Both the position numbers and the translations under genes were made by a program. Of a stretch of DNA of 64,000 bases, positions 1 to 9,267 are shown one piece after another; the first letter of the stretch is position 1; every line of letters starts with the position of its first letter. This DNA is from Fibrobacter succinogenes (lineage in GTDB: Bacteria; Fibrobacterota; Fibrobacteria; Fibrobacterales; Fibrobacteraceae). The stretch spans positions 62,001 through 126,000 of the forward strand of contig CADBHQ010000002.1 of assembly GCA_902794535.1 (NCBI GenBank), given 5' to 3'. Under the pieces are notes generated by a model. It was not told the origin of the DNA and searched no databases. It saw only the letters and a list, made by a program, of their open reading frames with translations.

Positions 1-1
1 C

Positions 2-289
2 AAGATTACAATCGTTCTAAAGGGTTGCCCCATTTATGTGGCGATTCCCGATGGACGCGTGTACGTGATTCCGGCCCGCAATTCTGGCCTTGCTAAAGGC
101 GGCGCAGGCGATGTGCTTACCGGCATTATCACAGCTCTCCTTGCACAAGGTTTGCCGACCGCAGAAGCAGCCGTACTCGGCGCACTCCTACACCAGAAAG
201 CCGGCAGACTCACACGCGAAAAAATGGGAGCATTTGGAATGCTCCCAACTGATGTCATTGAAATGTTGCCAGCAGCCTTCGGCTGCTAA
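2..289 (+). CDS. nnrD: ADP-dependent NAD(P)H-hydrate dehydratase, C-terminal part (partial at left edge)
   Basis: The reading frame is open from the first base, so the gene begins outside the window. The visible 95 residues start with a VLKG segment and contain GGAGDVLTGIITALLAQG, the phosphate-binding signature of the YjeF C-terminal (carbohydrate kinase-like) domain. Enzymes of this family use ADP to dehydrate damaged NAD(P)H hydrates and are often fused to an NAD(P)H-hydrate epimerase; whether that fusion exists here cannot be seen. The stop codon overlaps a perfect hairpin (AGCAGCC-TTC-GGCTGCT, 271-287) that lacks a strong T-run. The gene converges on the flavodiiron gene. Confidence 0.88.
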   Translation, partial: KITIVLKGCPIYVAIPDGRVYVIPARNSGLAKGGAGDVLTGIITALLAQGLPTAEAAVLGALLHQKAGRLTREKMGAFGMLPTDVIEMLPAAFGC

Positions 290-334
290 GGCTACTAATG
301 TCATGCAGCACTTGATGCGGCATTTCCTTTTCTA

Positions 335-1492
335 CTAAAGTAGTTCAGAAACCAGTTTGTCAAGCGCCGCTTCGGATTCGGCGCTGAGCGTAGACTTCAC
401 CGTCACCACGGTTTCGGCGAGCGTTACATTCTTGAGCGTGGCGAGGATTTCCGTCATTTTCTTAGCGGCCATGGGAGCCCAAGTGCCGTTTTCCACGACA
501 CCCACCTTGCGGTTAGAATAGTTCTTTGCCTTGAGGTGATTGAGGAAATCTTCCATCACCGGGAAGAGGCCTGCATCGTACGTGGGAGCGGCGACCACCA
601 TGCGATCGTAACGGAAAGCGTCTTCGATGACTTCGGCCATGTCGCTGCGGGCAAGGTCAGAGACCACGACCTTTTCGACACCGGCGGCGGTCAGCTTTTC
701 AGCAAGCTTTTCGGCAGCCGTCTTAGTTCCGCCGTAAATAGAGGCGAATGCCACGAGCACGCCCTTGTCTTCGGGAGCGTAGCTGCTCCAGGTGTTGTAC
801 TTGTCGATATAATAACCGAGGTTTTCAGTGAGCACAGGGCCATGCAACGGGCAAATCGTCTTGATGTCGAGCGCGGCAGCCTTCTTGAGCACCGCCTGCA
901 CCTGGTTGCCGTACTTACCCACGATATTGAAGTAGTAGCGACGAGCTTCGCAAGCCCAGTCATCCGGGTCAGCATCGTACACACCAAACTTGCCGAATGC
1001 ATCGGCCGCAAACAAGACCTTTTCGCTCTGTTCATAACTGAACAGAACTTCGGGCCAGTGCACCATCGGAGCACCAATAAACTGCAAGGTGTGCGCACCG
1101 AGCGAAAGCGTATCGCCTTCCTTCACGGTCTGCATCTTGACCGATTCAAGGAGCGTCATGAACTGCGGCAGGAGCGAGAAAGCCTTCGCCGAAGAAACGA
1201 GCGTTGCTTCTGGGTACTTCGCAACAAAATCAGCAATGCCACCGGCATGGTCCGGTTCCAAGTGATGAATCACCAAGTAGTCCGGCTTGCGGCCAGCGAG
1301 AGCGGTTTCCAGATTGGCGAGCCACTCGCCCACCTTGTGCGCATCGACCGTATCTGTCACGGCAATCTTTTCGTCCACAATCACATAGGAATTGTACGCC
1401 ATGCCCTCGGGCACCACGTATTGGCCTTCGAACAAATCGATGTCGCGATCATCGACACCGATATACTTGATATTTTCACTAAAAATCTTCAT
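335..1492 (-). CDS. Flavodiiron protein (FprA family A-type flavoprotein)
   Basis: This 385-residue protein has the two-domain layout of flavodiiron proteins: an N-terminal metallo-beta-lactamase-like domain (about residues 1-250) and a C-terminal flavodoxin domain (from about 255, with FASIYGGTKTAAEKLA as the FMN phosphate loop). The diiron ligands are visible as H77-x-E79-x-D81-H82, followed by the later histidine in PMVHWPE, the aspartate in FAADAFG and the histidine in CPLHGPV. Family members reduce O2 or NO in the cytoplasm and protect anaerobes, which fits a strict gut anaerobe. The start has a GGAG site seven bases upstream. There is no fused rubredoxin, so the electron donor must be encoded elsewhere. 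Confidence 0.93.
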   Translation of the reverse strand: MKIFSENIKYIGVDDRDIDLFEGQYVVPEGMAYNSYVIVDEKIAVTDTVDAHKVGEWLANLETALAGRKPDYLVIHHLEPDHAGGIADFVAKYPEATLVSSAKAFSLLPQFMTLLESVKMQTVKEGDTLSLGAHTLQFIGAPMVHWPEVLFSYEQSEKVLFAADAFGKFGVYDADPDDWACEARRYYFNIVGKYGNQVQAVLKKAAALDIKTICPLHGPVLTENLGYYIDKYNTWSSYAPEDKGVLVAFASIYGGTKTAAEKLAEKLTAAGVEKVVVSDLARSDMAEVIEDAFRYDRMVVAAPTYDAGLFPVMEDFLNHLKAKNYSNRKVGVVENGTWAPMAAKKMTEILATLKNVTLAETVVTVKSTLSAESEAALDKLVSELL

Positions 1493-1545
1493 AGAGACTC
1501 CTAATTATTTCGCAAAGAATTTAACAATTTCTTTGGAAATGATTT

Positions 1546-2247
1546 TTAATCTTCCAAGAAATACTGCACGTTCGTCACGACGCGCACCTTCTTGATGTAC
1601 GGCGTATTTTCGTCGCGGTCTTCGATAGAGAACACGCCCTGCGTTGCCGTCTTGATTTTGCCAAGCTTGCTGTCGGAATCCTTCGCGAATTTTTCAGCAG
1701 CGGAGCGTGCATTCTTTGTCGCCTCGTCAATCATGGCGGGCTTGATTTCGTTGAGACCGTTAAAGCTATAGACGGTGCGGTACTGGTAATCGCTGCCGCT
1801 AAAGGCGATTCCATGTTTCAGGAGTTCACCCTGTTTTTCCATGGCCTTACGAACAAGTTCTACATCGTTTGTTGCGACAGTTGCAACCACGGTTGCCACA
1901 TAGCGATAATTATGTTTGCCACCGCTGTACAGTTCGCCATCGGCATCGACAATCGCCGGAGTCGAGTAAGTGATATTTTCTTTTTGAATGCCGTTTTCGA
2001 GCAAGAACTTTTCAAGTATCTGCGACTTGGACTGTAACGTTGCTGAAAGTTCGGCAAGATCGTTGCCCACCTCTTTGTACACAATCGGCCAAATCACAAA
2101 ATCAGCCGAAACTTCACGTTCGGCAAGTCCGCGCACAAACACCACACGGTCGCGGTCCTTGACATCAATTTGAGCGCGATAGAAAAAAGCACCCAAGCAC
2201 AAAATGGCCACTGCCAAAATGATTGCTTCTTTAACTCTTGATTGCAT
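1546..2247 (-). CDS. SIMPL domain (DUF541) protein, membrane-anchored
   Basis: The 233-residue product begins MQSRVKEAIILAVAILCLGAFF, a single N-terminal hydrophobic segment that acts as a signal anchor. The rest is a periplasm-type SIMPL domain (RVVFVRGLAEREVSADFVIWP, then repeated beta-alpha units). The frame is open further upstream, but ATG 2247 has AAAGGAG at the right distance and directly precedes the signal, so I chose it. DUF541 proteins are linked to envelope and oxidative-stress tolerance in other bacteria; no enzyme activity is established. It is divergent from polA across a gap of about 50 bases. Confidence 0.85.
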   Translation of the reverse strand: MQSRVKEAIILAVAILCLGAFFYRAQIDVKDRDRVVFVRGLAEREVSADFVIWPIVYKEVGNDLAELSATLQSKSQILEKFLLENGIQKENITYSTPAIVDADGELYSGGKHNYRYVATVVATVATNDVELVRKAMEKQGELLKHGIAFSGSDYQYRTVYSFNGLNEIKPAMIDEATKNARSAAEKFAKDSDSKLGKIKTATQGVFSIEDRDENTPYIKKVRVVTNVQYFLED

Positions 2248-2300
2248 ATCCAACTCCTTTTTTACATAAATCCAATATACAAATTTTCTACATTCAATGC

Positions 2301-5108
2301 ATGCCTGAAAAGACTCTACTTTTGCTCGACTCTTACGCGCTTGCGTTCCGCATGTTTTACGCCTATTCGCAGAACCCGCTGAAAAACAGCCAGGGCGAAG
2401 AGGTCTCGATGATGCACGGCTACTGGGGCGCTGTACTCCGCATTTTGGCAAAGCACAAGCCAACGCATTTCGCCATTGCACGCGACGTGGCGCACACCAA
2501 GACTTTCAGGCACGAACTTTACCCCGACTACAAGGCCAATCGCGGGCCCATGCCCGAAGAGATGGCAGCACAGATGCCGCTCCTTGGCGAAAGTCTGGAA
2601 GCAAGCGGAATCCCGCTTTTGTCGGAACCGGGTTACGAAGCGGACGACGTGATGGCAAGTACCGCCATGGCTGCAGTCGAAGCAGGCTTTGACCATGTGG
2701 TGATTTTAAGTAAAGACAAGGACATGTCGCAAATCGTAACCGACAAGATCCATCTTTTCCATTTGACGAAAGGCGCCGACGGCATCGACTTTGGCCCGGA
2801 ACAGGTTCTTGAAAAGTACGGTCTTCCGCCCGAAAAAATCCGCGACTACTTGGCGCTCATGGGTGACGCCAGCGACAACGTCCCCGGCGTTCCGAAAGTG
2901 GGCCCGAAAACAGCCATTCAGTTGTTGAACGACTTTGGCGACATGGACAACCTTTACGCAAACCTGGATAAAGTGACTAAAAAGGGTTTGCATGACAATC
3001 TGGAAAATAACCGCGAAAAGGCATTCCTCAGTCGCGAACTGGTGACTCTCCAGACCAAACGAGCCTTTAGCGGAAACCTCGACACGCTGGAATACAACGG
3101 TCTGCATGTGGATACCTTGGCGCAGATGTTCAAGGATCACGAAATCAACAGCCTGCTCCGCCTTTTGGAAGGCATTCCCAGCAAGACAGGCTTTGTGCGC
3201 GAAAGCGATGGCACGGAAAGTAGCGACTCGGCAAATGGAGACGCCGTAGTAAGCGCCGATTTCCCGGTCGATGTTCCGCCGACATACATTTGCGTTGACA
3301 CCGATGAAATCTTCGAGCAGATGAAGGCCGAATTTGCAGCAGCAAGCACCGTGGGCATCGACACCGAAACGGATGGTCTCGACCCCATGCAATGCAACCT
3401 CGTGGGGCTTTGCCTTTCGGCAGACCCCGCCAAGGGCTACTACATTCCACTGGGACATTCCGATGAAATCGGATTCCCGTTGCCGACAGGCCCCAAGGGC
3501 AATTACGACTTAAACAAGGTCAAAGCCTGGTTTAGTGAATTTATTCAATCGCCACGCGAACTCGTTTTCCACAACGCGAAATTTGATTTGCACGTGCTTG
3601 CCCGCACCTTCAAGATTCCACAAAGCGCCATCGATAACGCAAACCTCATCGACACGCTGATTGCGGCCTGGATGCTTTCGCCCGGACAGTCGGGCCTTGG
3701 CCTCGACAACCAGGTGATGCAACGCCTGCAGCACGAAATGATTCCGATTGAGAATTTGATTGGCCGCGGCAAGAATCAGATTACCTTCAACCGCGTAAAT
3801 ATCAAGGATGCGACAGAATACGGTGCCGAAGATGCGGTCTATACGCTTCGCCTGTGGGAACCTCTCAAGAAGGAACTCGAAAAGCTCGATTATGTGAAGT
3901 ATTTCTTCGAGCAGGAAATGCCTCTCTTGAAGGTTCTTTTCCAGATGGAATCTGTGGGTGTCGCCATCGATGTTCCGGCCCTCAAGACGCTGGAGCAGGA
4001 ACTGCAGCGCCGCATCGAAAACTTGGAAAAAGAAATCTGCGACATGGCCGGTTTCGAATTCAACATCGGTTCGCCCAAGCAACTCGGCGAAGTCCTTTTC
4101 GATACGCTCGGACTCCCCGAAATCAAGAAGCGCAGTACCGACGCCGTCGTTCTCGAAGAACTCAGTTTCAAGGCTCCGCACCCGATTGTTTTCGCCGTCA
4201 TCGAATACCGCGAACTCAAGAAAATGCAGAGCACCTATATCACGGTGCTCCCAACGCTGGTGAATCCAGATACCAAGCGCATTCACACGAGCTTTATCCA
4301 GTGGGGCACTGCAACGGGTCGCCTCTCTAGCCGCGATCCGAACCTGCAGAACATTCCTGTACGCAGCGACCTCGGCAAAAAGATTCGCGCCTCATTCGTG
4401 CCGCAGAGCAAGGACAACGTGATTCTCGCCGTAGACTACTCGCAGATTGAATTGCGCATGCTTGCGCACCTCAGTGGCGACGAAGCGCTCATCGAAAGCT
4501 ACAAGGAAGGCATCGACATTCACGCCCGCACCGCTGCCGCGATTTACGGAGTCAAACTCGACGAAGTCAACAGCGATATGCGCCGCGACGCCAAGGTGGT
4601 GAATTTCGGAGTGCTCTACGGCATGACGGCCTTCCGCTTAAGCCGCGACCTGAAAATTCCGATGTCGCAGGCAAAGGATTTTATTACCGGCTACTTCGAC
4701 ATGTACAAGGGCGTGCAGCAATACATCGAAGACATCAAGGCGGCCGCCCACCGCGACGGCTATGTGGAAACACTTTCGGGCCGCCGCCGCTACATTGCAG
4801 GCATCGATAGCAGCGACCGCATGGAATCGCAGATGGCCGAGCGCATGGCCGTGAATACTCCCGTCCAAGGCTCCGCCGCAGACCTCATCAAGATTGCGAT
4901 GATCCGCATCCAAAAGCGAATCAACGCCGAGCACCTTCCGCTCAAAATGATGCTGCAGGTGCACGACGAACTCGTATTTGAATGCCCCCGCGATCAGGTG
5001 GAACCCATGTCGCAAATGGTTAAGGCCGAAATGGAAGGCGCCATGCAGCTCAAGGTCCCGCTTGTCGCAAGCGTCGGCTTCGGCGAAAACTGGCTAGAGG
5101 CTCATTAA
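2301..5108 (+). CDS. polA: DNA polymerase I
   Basis: This 935-residue enzyme contains all three activities of full-length Pol I. Residues 1 to about 300 are the 5'-3' flap nuclease (LLLLDSYALAFRMFYAY, YEADDVMAS, DNVPGVPKVGPKTA). Residues about 335-530 are the 3'-5' proofreading domain, which looks active: D354-x-E356 in GIDTETDG, then FHNAKFDLHVL and YGAEDAVYTL. From about 560 comes the family A polymerase with motif A aspartate D712 (AVDYSQIELR), motif B (RRDAKVVNFGVLYG) and motif C D889 (QVHDELVFE). The protein is involved in Okazaki fragment processing and repair. I chose ATG 2301 (PEKTLLLLDSY) over the upstream extension because it begins at the conserved nuclease strand. Confidence 0.97.
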   Translation: MPEKTLLLLDSYALAFRMFYAYSQNPLKNSQGEEVSMMHGYWGAVLRILAKHKPTHFAIARDVAHTKTFRHELYPDYKANRGPMPEEMAAQMPLLGESLEASGIPLLSEPGYEADDVMASTAMAAVEAGFDHVVILSKDKDMSQIVTDKIHLFHLTKGADGIDFGPEQVLEKYGLPPEKIRDYLALMGDASDNVPGVPKVGPKTAIQLLNDFGDMDNLYANLDKVTKKGLHDNLENNREKAFLSRELVTLQTKRAFSGNLDTLEYNGLHVDTLAQMFKDHEINSLLRLLEGIPSKTGFVRESDGTESSDSANGDAVVSADFPVDVPPTYICVDTDEIFEQMKAEFAAASTVGIDTETDGLDPMQCNLVGLCLSADPAKGYYIPLGHSDEIGFPLPTGPKGNYDLNKVKAWFSEFIQSPRELVFHNAKFDLHVLARTFKIPQSAIDNANLIDTLIAAWMLSPGQSGLGLDNQVMQRLQHEMIPIENLIGRGKNQITFNRVNIKDATEYGAEDAVYTLRLWEPLKKELEKLDYVKYFFEQEMPLLKVLFQMESVGVAIDVPALKTLEQELQRRIENLEKEICDMAGFEFNIGSPKQLGEVLFDTLGLPEIKKRSTDAVVLEELSFKAPHPIVFAVIEYRELKKMQSTYITVLPTLVNPDTKRIHTSFIQWGTATGRLSSRDPNLQNIPVRSDLGKKIRASFVPQSKDNVILAVDYSQIELRMLAHLSGDEALIESYKEGIDIHARTAAAIYGVKLDEVNSDMRRDAKVVNFGVLYGMTAFRLSRDLKIPMSQAKDFITGYFDMYKGVQQYIEDIKAAAHRDGYVETLSGRRRYIAGIDSSDRMESQMAERMAVNTPVQGSAADLIKIAMIRIQKRINAEHLPLKMMLQVHDELVFECPRDQVEPMSQMVKAEMEGAMQLKVPLVASVGFGENWLEAH

Positions 5109-5152
5109 CTCCTACAAAAGATTTACATAGTAACTAAATCTTTTCGTACGTT

Positions 5153-5185
5153 GTAAGCCGTTCAATAGTTTTTGAACGGCCTTAC
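5153..5185 (+). terminator. Hairpin after polA
   Basis: GCCGTTCAA (5157-5165) pairs with TTGAACGGC (5172-5180) around a six-base loop. Outer GTAAG/CTTAC bases extend the stem with one bulge. The following tail has few T residues, so this is either a weak terminator or an mRNA-end stem for polA. Confidence 0.5.
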
Positions 5186-5251
5186 TCATTATATGATATG
5201 TTTCAATTTTTTCGGTATAGATTAAGGGCGTATTTTGAAAAAGGACCGAAA

Positions 5252-6796
5252 ATGAAGCATATTCTTGCCAAAACCGCCCTCTTTGCCCTCGCAGGAACCC
5301 TTTCTGCGACCGCAGCGACGCTCCCCACCGCCAAAGAAGTCCAAGCCAACATGGGCATGGGATTCAATGTGGGTAACTCGATGGAAGTGCCGAACAACCC
5401 CACGGCTTGGGGTAACCCCTACCCGACTCAGGCTTTGCTCGATTCCGTGAAGGCGGCAGGATTCAACACGGTCCGAATCCCCTGCGCTTGGGACAGCCAC
5501 ACGAGCGGTGGCAAGGTCACCGAAACTTGGCTCGACTCCGTAAAGACTGTAGTCGACTATGCCATGCGCGCTGGCCTCTACACGATTTTGAACATCCACC
5601 ACGAAGGTGAAGGCGGTTGGTTCCAGAGCAACATCGGCACAAGCGTCAACCAGACGATTGACAACAAGATGAAGACTTACTGGACGCAGATTGCAAACAA
5701 GTTCAAGAACTACAACGAACGCTTGATGTTTGCAGGCGCCAACGAACCCGGTCCTAATGTGAATACGTGGACATCGCAGCACGTGTCCACCCTTATGCAC
5801 TACTACCAGACCTTTATCGACGCAGTGCGTTCTACGGGCGGCAACAACGAAACTCGCACCTTGATTATTCAGGGCTTGAACACCGACATTGACAAATCTG
5901 TCGCAAACGCTCCGGTAAGCACCTTCCCGAAAGACAAGGTCGAAGGCCGCTTGATGTTCGAAGTGCATTACTACGATCCGTACCAGTACACGCTTATGAC
6001 GAGCCAGCAGGACTGGGGTGCAAGCGAACCCATTCAACCGCAGTACTACTACGGCGACTACACCAAGGCGAGCGAACCCAAGCGCAACGCGGGCTACAAC
6101 GCCTGGGCAGGCTCTGTGGATTCCAAGCTCGGAAGCATCGTCCACCCGCAGGAACAGTTTGCCAAGATGAAGACAAACTACGTGGATAAAGGTTATCCGG
6201 TAATCGTAGGCGAATTCGGCGCCAACGTTCGCAGCCCGGAATTGAACGGTTCTGACTTGAACCTCCACAAGCAAGGCCGCGTGCAGTGGCACAAAGACGT
6301 GGTGAGCGCCGCAAAGCAGTACGGGCTCACCCCCATCCTCTGGGACATGGGCAACGAGAGCAATTCTGGCTACGACAACATGGCCTACATCCGCCGTCAG
6401 TCTTCACCAGTGGGCAAGGTTCTTGAAACCGACGTCATCAACGCCATGCGCAGCGTGTACAACCTTGGCAATTACAACAACACCGGCGTCACCCATGTAG
6501 AAGACTTTATTACCGGCGGCAACAACACGCCCGCATCGAGCTCTAGCGAAATCGCTTCCAGCTCCAGCGCTCCCACAACTACAATTATCGCAGGTCTGAA
6601 TTCTACAGTACAATTCATCCGCAGCGGCAACACGCTTTATTCCAACAAGGCGATTCGCCTGTTTGATGCAAACGGAAACCAGATTCGCGCATCTAAAAAG
6701 AATACAGGCCGTACAGAACTTTCACTCGTAGGACTCCACAAAGGCGTATACCTTGCCAAGAGCGCCAATAAGACCCTGCTTGTCGGTGTGAAGTAA
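5252..6796 (+). CDS. Secreted GH5 endoglucanase with C-terminal serine linker and sorting-like module
   Basis: The 514-residue precursor starts with a Sec signal peptide (about residues 1-21, MKHILAKTALFALAGTLSAT). The GH5 catalytic domain (about 25-400) opens with GFNVGNSMEVPNNPTAWGNP and VRIPCAWDSH. The acid/base is E165 in GANEPG and the nucleophile is E321 in VGEFGAN. The form is closest to GH5 endo-beta-1,4-glucanases of the GH5_4 kind; the subfamily is an inference. A serine-rich linker (SSSSEIASSSS, about 430-445) leads to a C-terminal module of about 70 residues (IRLFDANGNQIR ... GVYLAK), which resembles the secretion or sorting tails on other exported proteins here. ATG 5252 was chosen because the signal peptide starts there. 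It is the upstream member of a tandem pair. Confidence 0.92.
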   Translation: MKHILAKTALFALAGTLSATAATLPTAKEVQANMGMGFNVGNSMEVPNNPTAWGNPYPTQALLDSVKAAGFNTVRIPCAWDSHTSGGKVTETWLDSVKTVVDYAMRAGLYTILNIHHEGEGGWFQSNIGTSVNQTIDNKMKTYWTQIANKFKNYNERLMFAGANEPGPNVNTWTSQHVSTLMHYYQTFIDAVRSTGGNNETRTLIIQGLNTDIDKSVANAPVSTFPKDKVEGRLMFEVHYYDPYQYTLMTSQQDWGASEPIQPQYYYGDYTKASEPKRNAGYNAWAGSVDSKLGSIVHPQEQFAKMKTNYVDKGYPVIVGEFGANVRSPELNGSDLNLHKQGRVQWHKDVVSAAKQYGLTPILWDMGNESNSGYDNMAYIRRQSSPVGKVLETDVINAMRSVYNLGNYNNTGVTHVEDFITGGNNTPASSSSEIASSSSAPTTTIIAGLNSTVQFIRSGNTLYSNKAIRLFDANGNQIRASKKNTGRTELSLVGLHKGVYLAKSANKTLLVGVK

Positions 6797-6834
6797 AAAC
6801 CTCTACACCTAACAAAAGTATCCTCATTAACAGT

Positions 6835-6874
6835 AATTGCCGATTTTCGCGTAAAATCGGCAATTTTCTTTTTC
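6835..6874 (+). terminator. Rho-independent terminator after the first GH5 gene
   Basis: A 13-bp perfect stem, AATTGCCGATTTT (6835-6847) with AAAATCGGCAATT (6853-6865), has a five-base loop and is followed by TTCTTTTTC. It separates the two GH5 genes, so each probably has its own transcript. Confidence 0.88.
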
Positions 6875-7040
6875 AAACGTAAATCCCAGTTTACATTTGT
6901 TGAGAATTCAGCACCGCAATTTTTCAACGCCGACACTATTTTATTTACATCATTACCCGCAGAATTTAATTTCAATACAAAGACTAAGATGTTTGGTTAT
7001 CTAAGGCTTAAAACGGGTGCAACCCCAAAAGGAGCATAAA

Positions 7041-9131
7041 ATGAAACTTTACGGACTCTTCGGAATCGCCTGCGGCATGACGCTGCTTGCAAGCACTGCA
7101 GCATTTGCCCTCCCCAAGGCAACCGAAATTTACCCCGACATGGGTCTCGGCTATAACATCGGTAACACGATGGAAGTGCCCAAGAACCCGACACTTTGGG
7201 GCAACCCCTTCCCGGATGCCGCTTACGTGAAGGCCATCAAGGACGCAGGTTTCAACACCGTGCGTATCCCTTGCGCATGGGACAGCCACGCCTCTAACGG
7301 CACCATTAACGCCGGCTGGCTCGACTCCGTAAAGACTGTTGTCGACCTCGTGATCGGCAACGGTATGTACGCCATTTTGAACAGCCACTGGGACGAAGGT
7401 TGGCTCGAAGACCACGTTTTTGACGGCAAGGGCTTCGACAAGACCGGCGAAGTGACTGTTTCTGCAGCCGATATCGCCGCCAAGCAGGAAAGCTACTGGA
7501 AGCAGATCGCAACCAAGTTCGCCGAATACGACGAACACCTGATTTTTGCATCTGCCAACGAACCGGGCGTGAACGACCCGTGGAACGGCGGTTCCGACAA
7601 TGGTCAGTGGGCATTCGACGAAGCCCGCATGCAGGTTCTCAAGAGCTATCACGAAGCATGCCTCAAGGCCGTGCGCTCTACCGGCGGAAACAACGCCACC
7701 CGTATCGTGGTCGTGCAGTCCCCGCGTACCGAAATCGACAAGTCTCCGCTCCTTGCCTCCATGTACCCGACTGACCCGGCAGGCGAAGGCTACACCATGG
7801 CCGAAGTCCACTTCTATCCGTATCAGTTCTCTTTGATGACCAGCGGTGACGAAGACTGGGGCAAGATGTTCTACTACTGGGAAGACCAGACTCCGGGTAA
7901 CGATGCCGCACACACCTGTTCCGGCTCCGCCCTCGGTTCCAAAAAATCTATCGACCAGCTGTTCAGCGGACTCAAGAGCCGTTTCTACGACAAGGGCATT
8001 CCTGTTGTGATTGGTGAAATGGGTGCCGTCAAGCGCCTCGGTGTCCTCACCGGCGACAATCTGAAGGTTCACCTGAAGGCTCGCGCCGCATGGTACGGCT
8101 ACACGGTCGCCGCAGCCAAGAAAAACGGCCTTGTCCCTTGCGTATGGGATACCGGTGACGAAGGCGATGGCAACTTCACCATCATCCGCCGCCAGGTGAA
8201 CAAGTTCGGCGGCAACGTGGGCGATATTACCGACGTCGAAACCTTGAACGCCATGCGTGAAGCTTACGGCCAGGCATCTCTCCCGGGCAACAGCATTGAT
8301 TCCCTCGTCAACCAGAACCCCGACATTCCCGAAACCGAAGCAGGCAAGGGCGTGCAGGTGACTTACCAGACTGTAACCTCTGACTCTAGCGAAGTGGGAA
8401 CGCTGCGCATCAACCTCCAGGGTTCCAAGAAAGATCTTTCCAAATATGTGGGTATTGAAGTCCGCTTGAAGGGCGAAGTTGCCACGGCAGGCCCCTGCTC
8501 TGGCGCAAGCGATGGTTGCGGTGAATACGGCTGGACCTCTATGGACCTCTTCATGATGACGGGTGATAGCTGGGCATGGTTCGACGCCTCTATTCTTGAA
8601 CAGGCCGACAAGGACCTCGACGCAGACGCATTCCAGACAATCCAAGTTAAGTGGGAAGACTTCCGCAAAGAACCGACCGGTCTCAACTCTGCAAACGCCA
8701 TCGGTCTGAACCTCTATGGCACGCAGGTCACCGGCACCATTACCTTTGACTACATCAAAGGAATCAAGGCTGATGGTTCTACCGAAATCATCGACGACTT
8801 TGACAAGAAACCGCAGCTCGAAGGCACCGCAAGCGGCAAGGTTGTCGCCCTCGACGGCAGCTCCGCCATCAAGCCCGCAACTGTTGCCGCCGCAAGCAAG
8901 ATGCTCGTGAACGTGCAGCCCGGCATGGTGAGCGCCCACTTTGTAGCAGCCAAGACTGCTCCGGCCAAGGCAATGCTCATGAACAGCCTCGGTCAGGTGA
9001 TTGCTCAGCAGAACTTTACTGCCAACAAGGGAATGAACACAGTTGAACTTTCTAGCAACTACCGCGGCCCGGCCATGCTCATGATCAAGCAGGGCAGCCA
9101 GCGCTACATGCAGAAGGTGATTCTGAAGTAA
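7041..9131 (+). CDS. Secreted GH5 endoglucanase with CBM11-like domain and sorting-like tail
   Basis: The 696-residue precursor has a strong ribosome site (AAAAGGAG) ahead of ATG 7041 and a signal peptide ending near ASTAAFA. The GH5 domain (about 25-420) is paralogous to the preceding gene (GYNIGNTMEVPKNPTLWGNP, VRIPCAWDSH), with acid/base E174 in SANEPG and nucleophile E326 in IGEMGA. From about 440 to 600 lies a beta-sandwich region (LRINLQGSKKDLSKYVGIEVRLKG, then FDYIKGIKADG) that resembles CBM11-type glucan-binding domains. The final 70 residues (AMLMNSLGQVIAQQNF ... MQKVILK) look like a C-terminal sorting tail. Role: extracellular hydrolysis of beta-glucan or cellulose. The CBM assignment is by form only. 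Confidence 0.92.
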   Translation: MKLYGLFGIACGMTLLASTAAFALPKATEIYPDMGLGYNIGNTMEVPKNPTLWGNPFPDAAYVKAIKDAGFNTVRIPCAWDSHASNGTINAGWLDSVKTVVDLVIGNGMYAILNSHWDEGWLEDHVFDGKGFDKTGEVTVSAADIAAKQESYWKQIATKFAEYDEHLIFASANEPGVNDPWNGGSDNGQWAFDEARMQVLKSYHEACLKAVRSTGGNNATRIVVVQSPRTEIDKSPLLASMYPTDPAGEGYTMAEVHFYPYQFSLMTSGDEDWGKMFYYWEDQTPGNDAAHTCSGSALGSKKSIDQLFSGLKSRFYDKGIPVVIGEMGAVKRLGVLTGDNLKVHLKARAAWYGYTVAAAKKNGLVPCVWDTGDEGDGNFTIIRRQVNKFGGNVGDITDVETLNAMREAYGQASLPGNSIDSLVNQNPDIPETEAGKGVQVTYQTVTSDSSEVGTLRINLQGSKKDLSKYVGIEVRLKGEVATAGPCSGASDGCGEYGWTSMDLFMMTGDSWAWFDASILEQADKDLDADAFQTIQVKWEDFRKEPTGLNSANAIGLNLYGTQVTGTITFDYIKGIKADGSTEIIDDFDKKPQLEGTASGKVVALDGSSAIKPATVAAASKMLVNVQPGMVSAHFVAAKTAPAKAMLMNSLGQVIAQQNFTANKGMNTVELSSNYRGPAMLMIKQGSQRYMQKVILK

Positions 9132-9163
9132 AAAATCCCGTCGTAAAAAAAGTCTGGTGTGGA

Positions 9164-9244
9164 TCCCGGCAAGGTTGGAGTGTCTAGCCGGGAGCTGCTT
9201 GGAAAAGCAGCGAAATCCGGTCCTACATAGGGCCGGATTTTTTT
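9164..9244 (+). terminator. Three consecutive hairpins ending in a rho-independent terminator
   Basis: Three stems lie in a row: TCCCGGC...GCCGGGA (about 9164-9193), GCTGCTT-GGAA-AAGCAGC (about 9193-9211), and AAATCCGGTCC (9213-9223) with GGGCCGGATTT (9230-9240), which runs into TTTT. The last is a good terminator for the second GH5 gene. The two extra stems are more than termination needs, so a stable mRNA 3' end or a small RNA is possible. Confidence 0.8.
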
Positions 9245-9267
9245 GCGTGGTCACCACGCAAACCCGG

